Shown: piece after piece, positions 35,889 to 44,155 of the stretch | How positions within the stretch are numbered: the first letter of the stretch is position 1 | Layout: each line of letters starts with the position of its first letter | NCBI RefSeq assembly: GCF_900313065.1 | Contig: NZ_OMPU01000010.1 | Span: 124,001-188,000 of the forward strand | From: Kiloniella sp. EL199 | GTDB taxonomy: Bacteria; Pseudomonadota; Alphaproteobacteria; Kiloniellales; Kiloniellaceae | DNA length: 64,000 nucleotides | Direction of reading: 5' to 3' | Program-made: the position numbers and the translations under genes | Notes under the pieces: model-generated | What the model saw: only the letters and a program-made list of their open reading frames with translations | Told to the model about the DNA's origin: nothing | Database searches by the model: none

Positions 35889-37565
35889 ATGGCATCATAT
35901 CAGTACATCTACCAAATGGATGGAGTTTCTAAAACTTTCCCCGGTGGAAAACAGGTTCTAAAAAACATTCATTTGAACTTTCTCCCCGGCGCCAAAATTG
36001 GTGTTCTGGGTTTGAACGGTTCAGGTAAATCTACCTTGATGAAAGTCATGGCTGGTCTTGATAATGAAATCAATGGCGAAGCTCGTGCTGCTGATGGTGT
36101 CAAGGTTGGGTACTTGCCTCAGGAACCTCAACTTAACCCTGATAAGGATGTTGCGGGGAATGTTTTTGAAGGGGTTGCCGAGACAAAAGCGCTGCTGGAA
36201 AATTTTGAAGCTTTGAGTGCCAAATTTGCAGAGGTTGATCCGGAGGAAATGGATGATCTGATTGCGCAGCAAGGCGAGCTTCAGGAAAAGATCGATGCGC
36301 TTGATGCCTGGGATCTGGATCGTCAGGTGGAAATTGCGATGGATGCATTGCGTTGCCCGCCGGGTGATGCTGATGTGACAAAGCTGTCTGGTGGTGAACG
36401 TCGTCGTGTTGCTCTTTGTCAATTGCTTTTATCCAGCCCGGATATGCTTCTTCTCGATGAGCCGACCAACCATCTGGATGCTGAATCAGTATCGTGGCTG
36501 GAACGCTTTTTGGAAGATTATAAAGGGACTGTTGTCTGCGTAACGCACGATAGATACTTCCTCGATAATGTTGCTGGTTGGATCCTTGAACTCGATCGCG
36601 GCGAGGGTATTCCTTATGAAGGAAATTATTCAAGCTGGTTGGAGCAGAAACAGAAACGTCTTGCTATTGAAGAGAAGCAAGAAAGCGCCAAGCAGAAGTT
36701 CCTGAAAGATGAATTGCAATGGGTACGTCAGGGTGCAAAAGCGCGCCAAACCAAATCCAAAGCTCGTTTGCAGGCTTATGAAACACTTGTACAGGAAGAA
36801 AGTTCTCGTGCTCCTGATCCGGGTCGTATTGTAATCCCGCCGGCACCTAGATTGGGTGATCTTGTTATTGAGGCGAATAATCTTTCAAAGGCTTTTGGTG
36901 ACAAGCTTCTTATTGAAGATCTGAATTTCAGGATTCCAAAAGGGGCAATCGTTGGTATTATCGGCCCCAATGGCGCAGGTAAAACAACCTTGTTCAGAAT
37001 GATCACCGGTCAAGAAAAGCCGAATGAAGGCTCGCTGAATGTCGGCGAGACTGTTGAAATCGGGTATGTTGATCAAAGTCGTGATGCACTTTCTGCCGAT
37101 AAGAATGTGTGGGAAGAGATCTCAGACGGTCTTGATGTGATTGAAATTGGCAAGCACACCTACCAATCCCGCTCTTATGTCGGAGCTTTTAACTTTAAGG
37201 GTGGCGATCAGCAGAAGAAGGTTGGCCAACTTTCTGGTGGTGAGCGAAATCGTGTGCATCTTGCAAAGATGCTGCGAAAAAGCGCGAACGTTATCCTTCT
37301 CGATGAGCCGACAAACGACCTGGATGTGGATACACTGCGCTCTTTGGAAGAATCGATTCTTGAATATAGTGGTTGTGTTCTGGTGACATCGCATGATCGT
37401 TGGTTCCTTGATCGTATTGCAACTCATATTCTTGCTTTTGAGGGGGATAGTCAGGTTGTTTGGTTCGAGGGGAATTACGAAGACTATGAAGCTGACCGTA
37501 AGCGTCGCCTGGGAGCGGAAGCTGATCAACCACACCGTATTAAGTACAAGCCACTTAAACGATAA
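35889..37565 (+). CDS. ettA: Energy-dependent translational throttle protein EttA (ABC-F)
   Basis: A 558-residue soluble ABC-F ATPase that binds the ribosomal E site and gates elongation according to ATP/ADP. Two ABC cassettes are complete. The first has Walker [10 protein letters not shown], signature [10 protein letters not shown] and Walker [12 protein letters not shown]. The second has [24 protein letters not shown] and [11 protein letters not shown]. The EttA arm lies in the first cassette and the basic P-site interaction linker ([10 protein letters not shown]... [14 protein letters not shown]) between them. The TTG at 35877 is in frame, but the ATG at 35889 gives the standard MASYQYIY start. 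A strong terminator follows. Confidence 0.96.
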   Translation: MASYQYIYQMDGVSKTFPGGKQVLKNIHLNFLPGAKIGVLGLNGSGKSTLMKVMAGLDNEINGEARAADGVKVGYLPQEPQLNPDKDVAGNVFEGVAETKALLENFEALSAKFAEVDPEEMDDLIAQQGELQEKIDALDAWDLDRQVEIAMDALRCPPGDADVTKLSGGERRRVALCQLLLSSPDMLLLDEPTNHLDAESVSWLERFLEDYKGTVVCVTHDRYFLDNVAGWILELDRGEGIPYEGNYSSWLEQKQKRLAIEEKQESAKQKFLKDELQWVRQGAKARQTKSKARLQAYETLVQEESSRAPDPGRIVIPPAPRLGDLVIEANNLSKAFGDKLLIEDLNFRIPKGAIVGIIGPNGAGKTTLFRMITGQEKPNEGSLNVGETVEIGYVDQSRDALSADKNVWEEISDGLDVIEIGKHTYQSRSYVGAFNFKGGDQQKKVGQLSGGERNRVHLAKMLRKSANVILLDEPTNDLDVDTLRSLEESILEYSGCVLVTSHDRWFLDRIATHILAFEGDSQVVWFEGNYEDYEADRKRRLGAEADQPHRIKYKPLKR

Positions 37566-37590
37566 AGTCTTGTGATTAAGTCTTAATTGG

Positions 37591-37627
37591 AAAGCGCTGA
37601 GTCATCGATTGTTTCAGCGCTTTTTGT
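37591..37627 (+). terminator. Intrinsic terminator of ettA
   Basis: AAAGCGCTGA (37591-37600) pairs with TTCAGCGCTTT (from 37612), followed by T-rich sequence on the plus strand (GCTTTTTGTTTG). Confidence 0.85.
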
Positions 37628-37690
37628 TTGATGCTGGATCTTCTTTTATTGAGTTTGTCATCCGATAGTCTGCAAGTATGGTTTTGCTCA

Positions 37691-37729
37691 CAAAAAAAAG
37701 CCTCGGTTTTAACATCCGAGGCTTTTTTA
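37691..37729. terminator. Bidirectional terminator between ettA and mlaC
   Basis: AAAAAAGCCTCGG and CCGAGGCTTTTTT flank a 9-nt loop, giving an A-tract on one side and a T-tract on the other, so it can stop transcription from both directions. It lies 37 nt after the mlaC stop on the minus strand. Confidence 0.92.
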
Positions 37730-37765
37730 TAAGTCGTCTAAGAGAATGTTTTGATCTCTACACTC

Positions 37766-38413
37766 TTAGCTGCTTTCTTTGGGGGCAAAGTCACCGGACT
37801 GTACTTTTTCGCGAAGCTTGCTGTTGAGCTCAGAGAGATTCCCTCCCAAGCTTTTAAGCGCTGATGTGTAGTCAGAGCGATAGGTAGAACGCAGGCTAAT
37901 GCCTTCAGCAGCTATGTCTGTGATGATATAGTCGGATGAATTATCTTTCTTTTCTATTCGCCATAAAACTTGTGAGGGTTCACCATTTTCAGTTTTAACT
38001 TTACTAAAAACAATAAAGAAAGATTTCTTCGGAACAACTTTTGTGACTTTGAATTCTGAATCAGCGTACTGAGAGAAAGTCGGGAGAAAGCGTTGAACCA
38101 TGACATCTTCAAAAATTGTCGTGAATTCCTTGCGGTGGCTGTCTTCTGCTTTTCGCCAGTATTTCCCAATTACAAAGCGCGCAATTCCGTCAATATCAAA
38201 GTTTTTATTAAGGAGTGCGCGGAATTGTTTTTCGCGCTCTTCTGTTGATATATCTTCGTTCGATAGTTGGCTGATTGCCTTTTTCTGCAGGGTTTTTAGA
38301 AAATGACCTGCAGCATCATCTGCGTTTGCTGCCCCATTAAAGACAGCTAAACAGAAAGCAGCCCCCGCAAGGAGGGCTGCGATATTTTTTATAAAGCCTG
38401 TAATCTGCTTCAT
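37766..38413 (-). CDS. mlaC: MlaC/Ttg2D family periplasmic phospholipid-binding protein
   Basis: A 215-residue secreted protein that shuttles phospholipid between the outer-membrane MlaA complex and the inner-membrane MlaFEDB transporter. The signal peptide is at residues 1-31 (IAALLAGAAFCLAVFNGAANA). The mature chain has the Tol-tolerance/MlaC pattern: REKQFRALLNKNFDIDGIARFVIGKYWRKA, then YIITDIAAEGISLRSTYRSDY. It starts 3 nt after the mlaA stop, so the two are an operon. mlaFED are not in the window. Confidence 0.92.
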   Translation of the reverse strand: MKQITGFIKNIAALLAGAAFCLAVFNGAANADDAAGHFLKTLQKKAISQLSNEDISTEEREKQFRALLNKNFDIDGIARFVIGKYWRKAEDSHRKEFTTIFEDVMVQRFLPTFSQYADSEFKVTKVVPKKSFFIVFSKVKTENGEPSQVLWRIEKKDNSSDYIITDIAAEGISLRSTYRSDYTSALKSLGGNLSELNSKLREKVQSGDFAPKESS

Positions 38414-38416
38414 GAC

Positions 38417-39310
38417 TTATTCCGCATAAGATACCTGATCATCATCTTCGGGGAAGATGTCAGTTAGTCCTGGCGCTAATGTTGGTTCAGTTGTCCCATC
38501 ATTGATTTCGTTTTCGCGTTTCTGATGATAAAGTGAACGAACACGAGCATAAAAATCGACAGAATCACGTTTTAGCTCATCAACCGTTTCGATGTTACGT
38601 GATCTTTTATCAATACCGTCGGTTACTTTGCGTCCAATCAGAACTTCTGTTTTGGCAACATAAGTCAGAGGATCAAGAAGAGCATCCCCAACCAGACCAA
38701 CACTGTCCCGAACGTTCGACGGCCCCAGGATTGGCAGAACAAGGTAAGGGCCTTCGGGTACACCCCATGTTCCCATCGTCTGACCAAAATCTTCTGAGTG
38801 ATATTCCAGACCTGTTTGGCTAGCAACATCAGCCAAGCCGCCAGCACCGGCAATTGTGTTTATCAGGAAACGGGCAAAAGTATTTTCCGCCTTCTCCAGA
38901 TCACCTTGCAGCAAGTCGTTGGCTAGAATGACAGGTGTGTATGTGTTTCTGAGGAAGTTGCGAACAGAATCACGAATAGGAGAAGGAACCAGGAAACGAT
39001 ACCCTTCTGCAACTGGTCGGAAAATGATCGTGTCTGCTGCATCGTTAAACGCAAAAATAAAGCGGTTAACGGTTTCAATCGGATCGTTGTCACCTTCGTC
39101 GACTGCGGTTGAGCCTTCGGTCTGCGCCCACTGATCATCAGTGCTTGCATTGGCTTCATCTTGCAGTGTTGAATTCGGCTTACTTGCACAGCCTGTCACA
39201 AAAATAGCAACAGCGGTAAAAGCTACCAAACGTTTAATCAGTCGAGAATTAATCTCGGACAAAATACCTAACCCCACGACATTTCGCCTATCATTTGTTT
39301 CTACAGTCAT
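38417..39310 (-). CDS. mlaA: MlaA/VacJ family outer-membrane lipoprotein
   Basis: A 297-residue VacJ/MlaA lipoprotein that removes mislocalised phospholipids from the outer leaflet. A lipobox (FVTGC, Cys about residue 41) follows an unusually long N-terminal extension. The family blocks are DPIETVNRFIFAFNDAADTI, PIRDSVRNFLRNTYTPVILAN, DFGQTMGTWGVPEGPYLVLP and GPSNVRDSVGLVGD. A C-terminal charged tail ends the protein. ATG codons further in (for example just before the hydrophobic core) are absent, so the 39310 start is kept. It is the first gene of the mlaA-mlaC pair. Confidence 0.93.
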   Translation of the reverse strand: MTVETNDRRNVVGLGILSEINSRLIKRLVAFTAVAIFVTGCASKPNSTLQDEANASTDDQWAQTEGSTAVDEGDNDPIETVNRFIFAFNDAADTIIFRPVAEGYRFLVPSPIRDSVRNFLRNTYTPVILANDLLQGDLEKAENTFARFLINTIAGAGGLADVASQTGLEYHSEDFGQTMGTWGVPEGPYLVLPILGPSNVRDSVGLVGDALLDPLTYVAKTEVLIGRKVTDGIDKRSRNIETVDELKRDSVDFYARVRSLYHQKRENEINDGTTEPTLAPGLTDIFPEDDDQVSYAE

Positions 39311-39690
39311 AACACTTGCTCACCAGAGACCCCCCTGACATTTGCTGCCAACATAATAATATCGCAACACAAACGAATGTGAGCAAAACAAAATACTTAA
39401 ATGTTCTCTAAGGCAAAAACAGTACATACCCTTAAAGACACTAAAACTTAGTATGGTTGATTATCACAGGCTTGATGGCAAAACCAGTCATAAGAGTCAT
39501 TAAATGTAGTTGAGGAAACATACTGTTGTATTTTTGCACCAGGCTCTCTTGATTTGTTTTAAATTTTAACGAATATGGTCTTGCGAATCTTCTCTAGCGT
39601 AATGTTATTTTAATCTTTTTTCTTTTGAGGCCTTTTGTTCGATTCGTGCTAACTGTGTTGTTTTACCGTTTTCGTTAAAGGAATTGTGCT
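39311..39690. other. Intergenic region, 380 bp, no gene seen
   Basis: An AT-rich divergent gap between mlaA (minus) and the thioesterase gene (plus). It must carry both promoters, but I could not point to a convincing -35/-10 pair or palindrome. No open frame of gene quality and no hairpin with a T-run is present. Confidence 0.5.
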
Positions 39691-40188
39691 GTGATTGACC
39701 CAAAAGAGGTAACGCCTTTAATTAGTTTTGAGGGAACTGTGCCGTCAGAATGGCTTGATTATAACGGGCATATGAATGTGGCCTATTACATGCACGTTTT
39801 TTGTGATGCGACAGATGCCTTTTTGGAGTTTTTTGGTGTTACAGAAGGTTATCGTCAGGAAATGAACTGTTCGACCTTTGTTGTCGAAAATCATGTGAAC
39901 TACATGAAAGAGCTTCACCTTGGGTCTAATATGCGGGTGGAGACCCGGTTACTTGGGTATGATGTTAAAAGGATGAGTTATCATCATTCTCTATATAATG
40001 TTGATAAAGGTTATTTAGCTGCAACATCCGAATGGATATCTCTTCATGTGGATTTGAAAAGGCGTAGCTCATGCGAGATGCCAAATATTTTGCTTGATAA
40101 TCTGAAAGATATATACGCAGCTCAAAAAGGCTTACCCTTGCCTGTTAACATCGGGCGTTCGATAATGTCCTGGAATACAACGCACTGA
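39691..40188 (+). CDS. Hotdog-fold thioesterase family protein
   Basis: A 165-residue single-hotdog acyl-CoA thioesterase-like protein. The family hallmark is SEWLDYNGHMNVAYYMHVF (the DxNGHMN motif with the catalytic Asp), followed by ENHVNYMKELHLGSNMRVETR and MSYHHSLYNVDKG. Related proteins hydrolyse 4-hydroxybenzoyl-CoA or betainyl/carnitine-CoA derivatives; the substrate here is unknown. The start is a GTG at 39691 with AAGGA 9 nt upstream. It is not evidently in an operon. A decamer repeat follows its stop. Confidence 0.87.
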   Translation: MIDPKEVTPLISFEGTVPSEWLDYNGHMNVAYYMHVFCDATDAFLEFFGVTEGYRQEMNCSTFVVENHVNYMKELHLGSNMRVETRLLGYDVKRMSYHHSLYNVDKGYLAATSEWISLHVDLKRRSSCEMPNILLDNLKDIYAAQKGLPLPVNIGRSIMSWNTTH

Positions 40189-40201
40189 TCTATTTATTTG
40201 C

Positions 40202-40241
40202 CCCATTTATTCCCATTTATTCCCATTTATTCCCATTTATT
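40202..40241 (+). repeat. Tandem repeat: four perfect copies of CCCATTTATT
   Basis: Four head-to-tail 10-bp units start 13 nt after the thioesterase stop and end 80 nt before the preferred start of the pentapeptide gene. Because 10 is not a multiple of three, copy-number change would alter any reading frame crossing it. Confidence 0.95.
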
Positions 40242-40320
40242 CAATGTGAAACTGTTAAAGGCAAAACGAGTGACCGTAAATTTACTTGAAGTTAAGAGTC
40301 TGGTTTCTAACATTAAGCTT

Positions 40321-40821
40321 ATGAATAAAAGCCTTTGTTTTGCGATTGTCACCTTTATCTATTTTCAGTTTTCCTCTGCTGTTATCGCGGCCTGTACAGA
40401 CCCGGCCGGGGCTGATGTGAACTGGCAGCGATGTAACATGGACGGCCTAAATCTGGATGATGTAAATCTTTCTGGCGCTCGATTGAGAGATACGAGTTTT
40501 TTACGCGGATCTCTCAACAGGGCAGATCTGAAAAATATTTCTGCCTTCAGGACCAAGTTTGTCAGCGCTTCATTAGTGGATGCCGATTTCACCAGAGCTT
40601 CTTTGCCAGAAGCTGATTTTACCAAGGCTGATTTGCAAGGTGCGGATTTTTCCAAAGCAAATTTAAAGCGTGCGCGCCTTTTCAAAACGATATTGCGCGG
40701 AGCCAATCTTTCGAAGGCAAAAATCGAAGGTGCGGATTTAACGAAAGCCGATTTGTCCGGAGCAACGTGGATTGACGGTAAAAGAATCTGTGCGGAAGGT
40801 TCGATTGGTCGCTGTAAGTGA
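40321..40821 (+). CDS. Secreted pentapeptide-repeat protein
   Basis: About 166 residues. An N-terminal signal peptide (SLCFAIVTFIYFQFSSAVIA, cleavage before ACTDP) is followed by one Cys-bounded segment (CTDPAGADVNWQRC) and about 18 pentapeptide units of the A(D/N)LxX form, such as ADFTKADLQGADFSKANLKR. These fold as a right-handed quadrilateral beta-helix. The C-terminus has another Cys pair (RICAEGSIGRC), plausible for disulphides in the periplasm. The ATG at 40321 is chosen because the signal peptide starts there; the open frame extends back through the decamer repeat to a TTG at 40198. The function is unknown. Confidence 0.78.
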   Translation: MNKSLCFAIVTFIYFQFSSAVIAACTDPAGADVNWQRCNMDGLNLDDVNLSGARLRDTSFLRGSLNRADLKNISAFRTKFVSASLVDADFTRASLPEADFTKADLQGADFSKANLKRARLFKTILRGANLSKAKIEGADLTKADLSGATWIDGKRICAEGSIGRCK

Positions 40822-41055
40822 TTTTAAACGATTGCTCTCGGTAATTTTACAGAAAAATATACTGTTCCAGTGGAACAATAATTTCCATAGCGTTATAACG
40901 GTTATTAGAACTATTAAATACTATAGCTATGGTGGCGGTCCTGGGTACTTTAACTTGCAATTCTGATTTGTCTTTAGGGAGGAATAGCGACGTATTCTGT
41001 AAAGGTAGTTCGTATTTTGGCTCTATCGTTGGCAATTTCCTGAACCGGGGGCGCC

Positions 41056-42834
41056 ATGTCTCAGAATAAGGGCACTCGGTTATCGCTACTACAACAGATC
41101 AGACAATTTATACAAAATGAGCAAGTCATCCTGTCATCTTTGGCAGTGATCATTGGTGTGGCTGCCGGACTTGCGGCTATGGCTTTCCGTCACTTTATTG
41201 ACCTTGTTCAGATGTTTTTTTACGGATTTCAAGGCGAAAAGGTATCTGCTGGTATCGCTGGATTACCTTGGTGGCAGATTGTGCTCGTTCCTGTTATTGG
41301 CGGTGGAATTGTCGGGCTGTTTATTCGGTATTTTTTACCGGATGGAAAGCCACAGGGTGTCCCGCACGTTATTGAAGCAACGGCTCTCAAGGGCGGACGT
41401 ATGTCTTTGAAGATTGGCGTCCGGGCTGCAATTGCATCAGCTTTTTCGATTGGCGTTGGGGCTTCGGTCGGACGTGAGGGCCCTGTCGTTCACCTTGGGG
41501 CATCAATTGGTGCCTGGCTTTCCAAGAGATTACATCTGGGTTATTCGCTCTTCCGTACACTGCTTGGATGTGGGGTTGCCGCGGCTATTGCGACATCTTT
41601 TAATGCACCGATTGCGGGTGTCTTTTTTGCACTGGAAGTTGTTGTTGGTCACTACGCGCTTTCAGCATTTGCGCCGATTGTTATTGCGTCAGTTGTCGGC
41701 ACAATCATCAGCCGTATTTACTATGGTGATTTTCCTGCCTTTATTCTACCTAAAGCAATGTCATTGTCATCATTCTGGGAGTTCCCGGCTTTTGCTATTC
41801 TGGGAATTATTTCAGCTTTGGCGGCAATTGCCTTTATGTGGTCCGTGATCTTTGCGGAAGACACCTTTAAGAAATTGAATGTTCCTTTCTGGGGAAAACC
41901 TATGATCGGGGGACTGGCCCTAGGTGTTATGGCCCTTGTTTTTCCTCAGGTTCTTGGTGTTGGCTATGAAGCCACCGATGCAGCCTTGTCTGAACTTTAT
42001 CCCTTGTGGCTGCTATTGGCTTTGATCGTGGTTAAGACGATTGCAACGGCCATTTCTCTTGGGTCGGGTTTTTCTGGCGGTGTGTTTTCACCCTCGATCT
42101 TTCTTGGGGCAATGGTTGGTGGAGCCTATGGAATTGTCGCGACCAGCATTTTTCCAGAACTTTCTTCCGGGACAGGGGCCTATACCGTCATTGGTATGGG
42201 GGCCGTTGCTGGGGCAGTTCTTGGGGCGCCAGTCTCAACCATCCTGATGATTTTTGAGCTAACAAACGACTATGCTCTAACCATTGCCGTTATGATTGCT
42301 ACTTCTCTTTCAAGCGTCATCACGCAACAGGTTCATGGACGCTCCTTTTTCATGTGGCAACTTGAAAGGCGCGGCGTTGAAATTCGCGGCGGACGCGAAG
42401 CCAGCCTGATGAGATCTATCACCATATCGCATATGGTGCATTGTGAAGTATCAACTGTTGATATCACCGCAAATTTAAATCACGTCAGGGAAGAGATTAG
42501 AAAAACACGACTGGGTCAGGTCTTTGTTATTGATGAAGGCGAACATTATAAAGGTTCTATTACCTTTATTGAGTTGGCTGACGGACTGGATTTGCAAGAA
42601 GAAAAAGGAGTTGCTCTCACCGCATTGGATATTGCGCGAACCAAGGCAGTTCAACTGGAAGAAGACTCTAATATTGAGCAAGCGCTTCAAGCGCATGGGG
42701 CGAGCGGGGAAGTTTATATCCCCGTGATTGATAAAGAAGGTATCCTTAAAGGTGTTTTACACGAGCACGATGTTGCGCTTGCCTATAAAAAAGCGATGGA
42801 GCAAGCCCGGGCTGAAGAGCGCGGTGATATGTAA
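41056..42834 (+). CDS. ClC-family chloride channel/antiporter with C-terminal CBS domains
   Basis: A 592-residue membrane protein. ClC signatures are present: QGVPHVIEA at the position of GSGIP (Gln replaces the usual Ser/His), GREGPVVHLGASIGAW with the gating Glu, and GGVFSPSIFLGAMVGG at the GxFxP site. The transmembrane portion ends near residue 430. It is followed by two CBS domains (about 460-580) containing LGQVFVIDEGEHYKGSITF and YIPVIDKEGILKGVLHEHDV, which usually bind adenine nucleotides. Channel versus H+/Cl- exchange cannot be decided. The ATG at 41056 follows a GGGGGC stretch. It is a single-gene unit with a weak terminator. Confidence 0.93.
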   Translation: MSQNKGTRLSLLQQIRQFIQNEQVILSSLAVIIGVAAGLAAMAFRHFIDLVQMFFYGFQGEKVSAGIAGLPWWQIVLVPVIGGGIVGLFIRYFLPDGKPQGVPHVIEATALKGGRMSLKIGVRAAIASAFSIGVGASVGREGPVVHLGASIGAWLSKRLHLGYSLFRTLLGCGVAAAIATSFNAPIAGVFFALEVVVGHYALSAFAPIVIASVVGTIISRIYYGDFPAFILPKAMSLSSFWEFPAFAILGIISALAAIAFMWSVIFAEDTFKKLNVPFWGKPMIGGLALGVMALVFPQVLGVGYEATDAALSELYPLWLLLALIVVKTIATAISLGSGFSGGVFSPSIFLGAMVGGAYGIVATSIFPELSSGTGAYTVIGMGAVAGAVLGAPVSTILMIFELTNDYALTIAVMIATSLSSVITQQVHGRSFFMWQLERRGVEIRGGREASLMRSITISHMVHCEVSTVDITANLNHVREEIRKTRLGQVFVIDEGEHYKGSITFIELADGLDLQEEKGVALTALDIARTKAVQLEEDSNIEQALQAHGASGEVYIPVIDKEGILKGVLHEHDVALAYKKAMEQARAEERGDM

Positions 42835-42884
42835 TCTCGTTCGCCAGTAAATATACAGTGCGGAAAGTATCTGTTGATATATAT

Positions 42885-42911
42885 AAAGGCTGAGAACTGC
42901 TCAGCTTTTAT
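42885..42911 (+). terminator. Probable terminator of the ClC gene
   Basis: GCTGAG (42889-42894) pairs with CTCAGC (42900-42905) around AACTG, followed by TTTTATT. The stem is short, so this is a moderate-strength call. Confidence 0.6.
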
Positions 42912-42942
42912 TACTTTAGAGATTCGAATTTACTGTAAAGAT

Positions 42943-44076
42943 TTAATCTTCCAAAAGGTATCCTGCTTTTAGTGGTTCGTTTCCTGCAACTTTCCCAACG
43001 ACAAGACCGGGTTTCACTGCTTTGTGTTGGCGGCGCGTAAAGAAGACGCCGTCTGTTCCCGCGTAGATCGGTGTGCGGGATTGGGTTGGGTTTTCTGCTG
43101 CAGGATCTATCAAAGTAGCGATCTGATCGCCTTTTTTTACGATTTCGCCCAATTCTTTACAATAGGTAACAAAACCTGCACCTGGTGAGGGGATAATCTC
43201 ACAAGCGTCTGTGCCTGTTGCATCACACAACGGGGCAGGTAAGGAGCCTGCATCGCCTTCGATCAGGCCTCGGCGGATAAAGAATTTATAGAGCGCATCA
43301 GCATCTTTTGCTCCGATCTGGTCTGATACATCCGGGCGACCGCGATGTTCAACAGTCATTGACATAGTTGCCTGCGGAATTGCGGCATCCGGGAAAAGGC
43401 GAGAGAGTTCAGCCCATGGGCGAGTATATACTTCGTCGAAGCTACCACCCCCGGAATTTTCAGCCATCATAACAGCAACGGCACCAAAGTCGGCGGCAAA
43501 ATCCTGGCAGTCGGGCCAGTTCAGATCAGAAATATAGAGATAGGGTAGAGATTCGTCATCGCAATGAAGATCAAAAACATAATCGGCGCGGGTGGCTTCT
43601 TTCGCTAATATTTTGCGAAGGCTAGCGAATTCGCTCGTCGGCGTAACTTCGTCCAGAACGTCCTGCATTGTCGCGCGAATAAGTTTTACATTATCGCTTT
43701 CATCATTGCCGAGTTTACCTGCAAGGCGATCTTTCATCATTGCTGTCAGGTCGTACCACCCCCGGTTAAAATTACCATCGCCGCCACGGTGAACACGACC
43801 AAGAAGAATATCGTCTTCAAATTGATCAAGTCCAATCGGGTTTGCAAAAGGTACAACGACGATCTCACCTTTCAATAATCCTTGTTGATCGGCTTCTTCC
43901 AAGCGTTGTAATAGATGGTGAGTACAGGCCATGGCCGGCGTTTCGTCGGCATGAAGACAGGCTTGAACATAGGCAACTTTACCATTTGTACCCGCGCCGT
44001 AACGATGCATTGTTACAACCCGTTGTGTGCTCGGTGTTTCAGGAAGTAGCGCGTGGCGTTCTGTAATACGGGTCAT
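42943..44076 (-). CDS. Succinylglutamate desuccinylase/aspartoacylase family protein
   Basis: About 377 residues of the M14-like zinc-dependent deacylase family. The metal ligands are suggested by ACLHADETPA (His and Glu) and FDLHCDDESLP (His), and VEHRGRPDVSD is near the expected active-site segment. A C-terminal barrel-like region (GFVTYCKELGEIVKKGDQI) resembles that of AstE-like and ectoine/N-acyl hydrolase proteins. The substrate is unknown. The ATG at 44076 has AGGAAAA upstream; the longer frame to 44115 is less likely. It is divergent from the helicase gene by 79 bp. Confidence 0.85.
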   Translation of the reverse strand: MTRITERHALLPETPSTQRVVTMHRYGAGTNGKVAYVQACLHADETPAMACTHHLLQRLEEADQQGLLKGEIVVVPFANPIGLDQFEDDILLGRVHRGGDGNFNRGWYDLTAMMKDRLAGKLGNDESDNVKLIRATMQDVLDEVTPTSEFASLRKILAKEATRADYVFDLHCDDESLPYLYISDLNWPDCQDFAADFGAVAVMMAENSGGGSFDEVYTRPWAELSRLFPDAAIPQATMSMTVEHRGRPDVSDQIGAKDADALYKFFIRRGLIEGDAGSLPAPLCDATGTDACEIIPSPGAGFVTYCKELGEIVKKGDQIATLIDPAAENPTQSRTPIYAGTDGVFFTRRQHKAVKPGLVVGKVAGNEPLKAGYLLED

Positions 44077-44155
44077 GTTTTTTCCTGTAAATTCTTGCGA
44101 TCTAGAGTTTGGCATAACATAAAGAATTGTTTGATCTTTAGGTCAAGAGGTAAAA

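Noticed and set aside
40202-40241. Decamer repeats as a CRISPR array
   Set aside because: The units are contiguous 10-mers without spacers; this is a simple tandem repeat.
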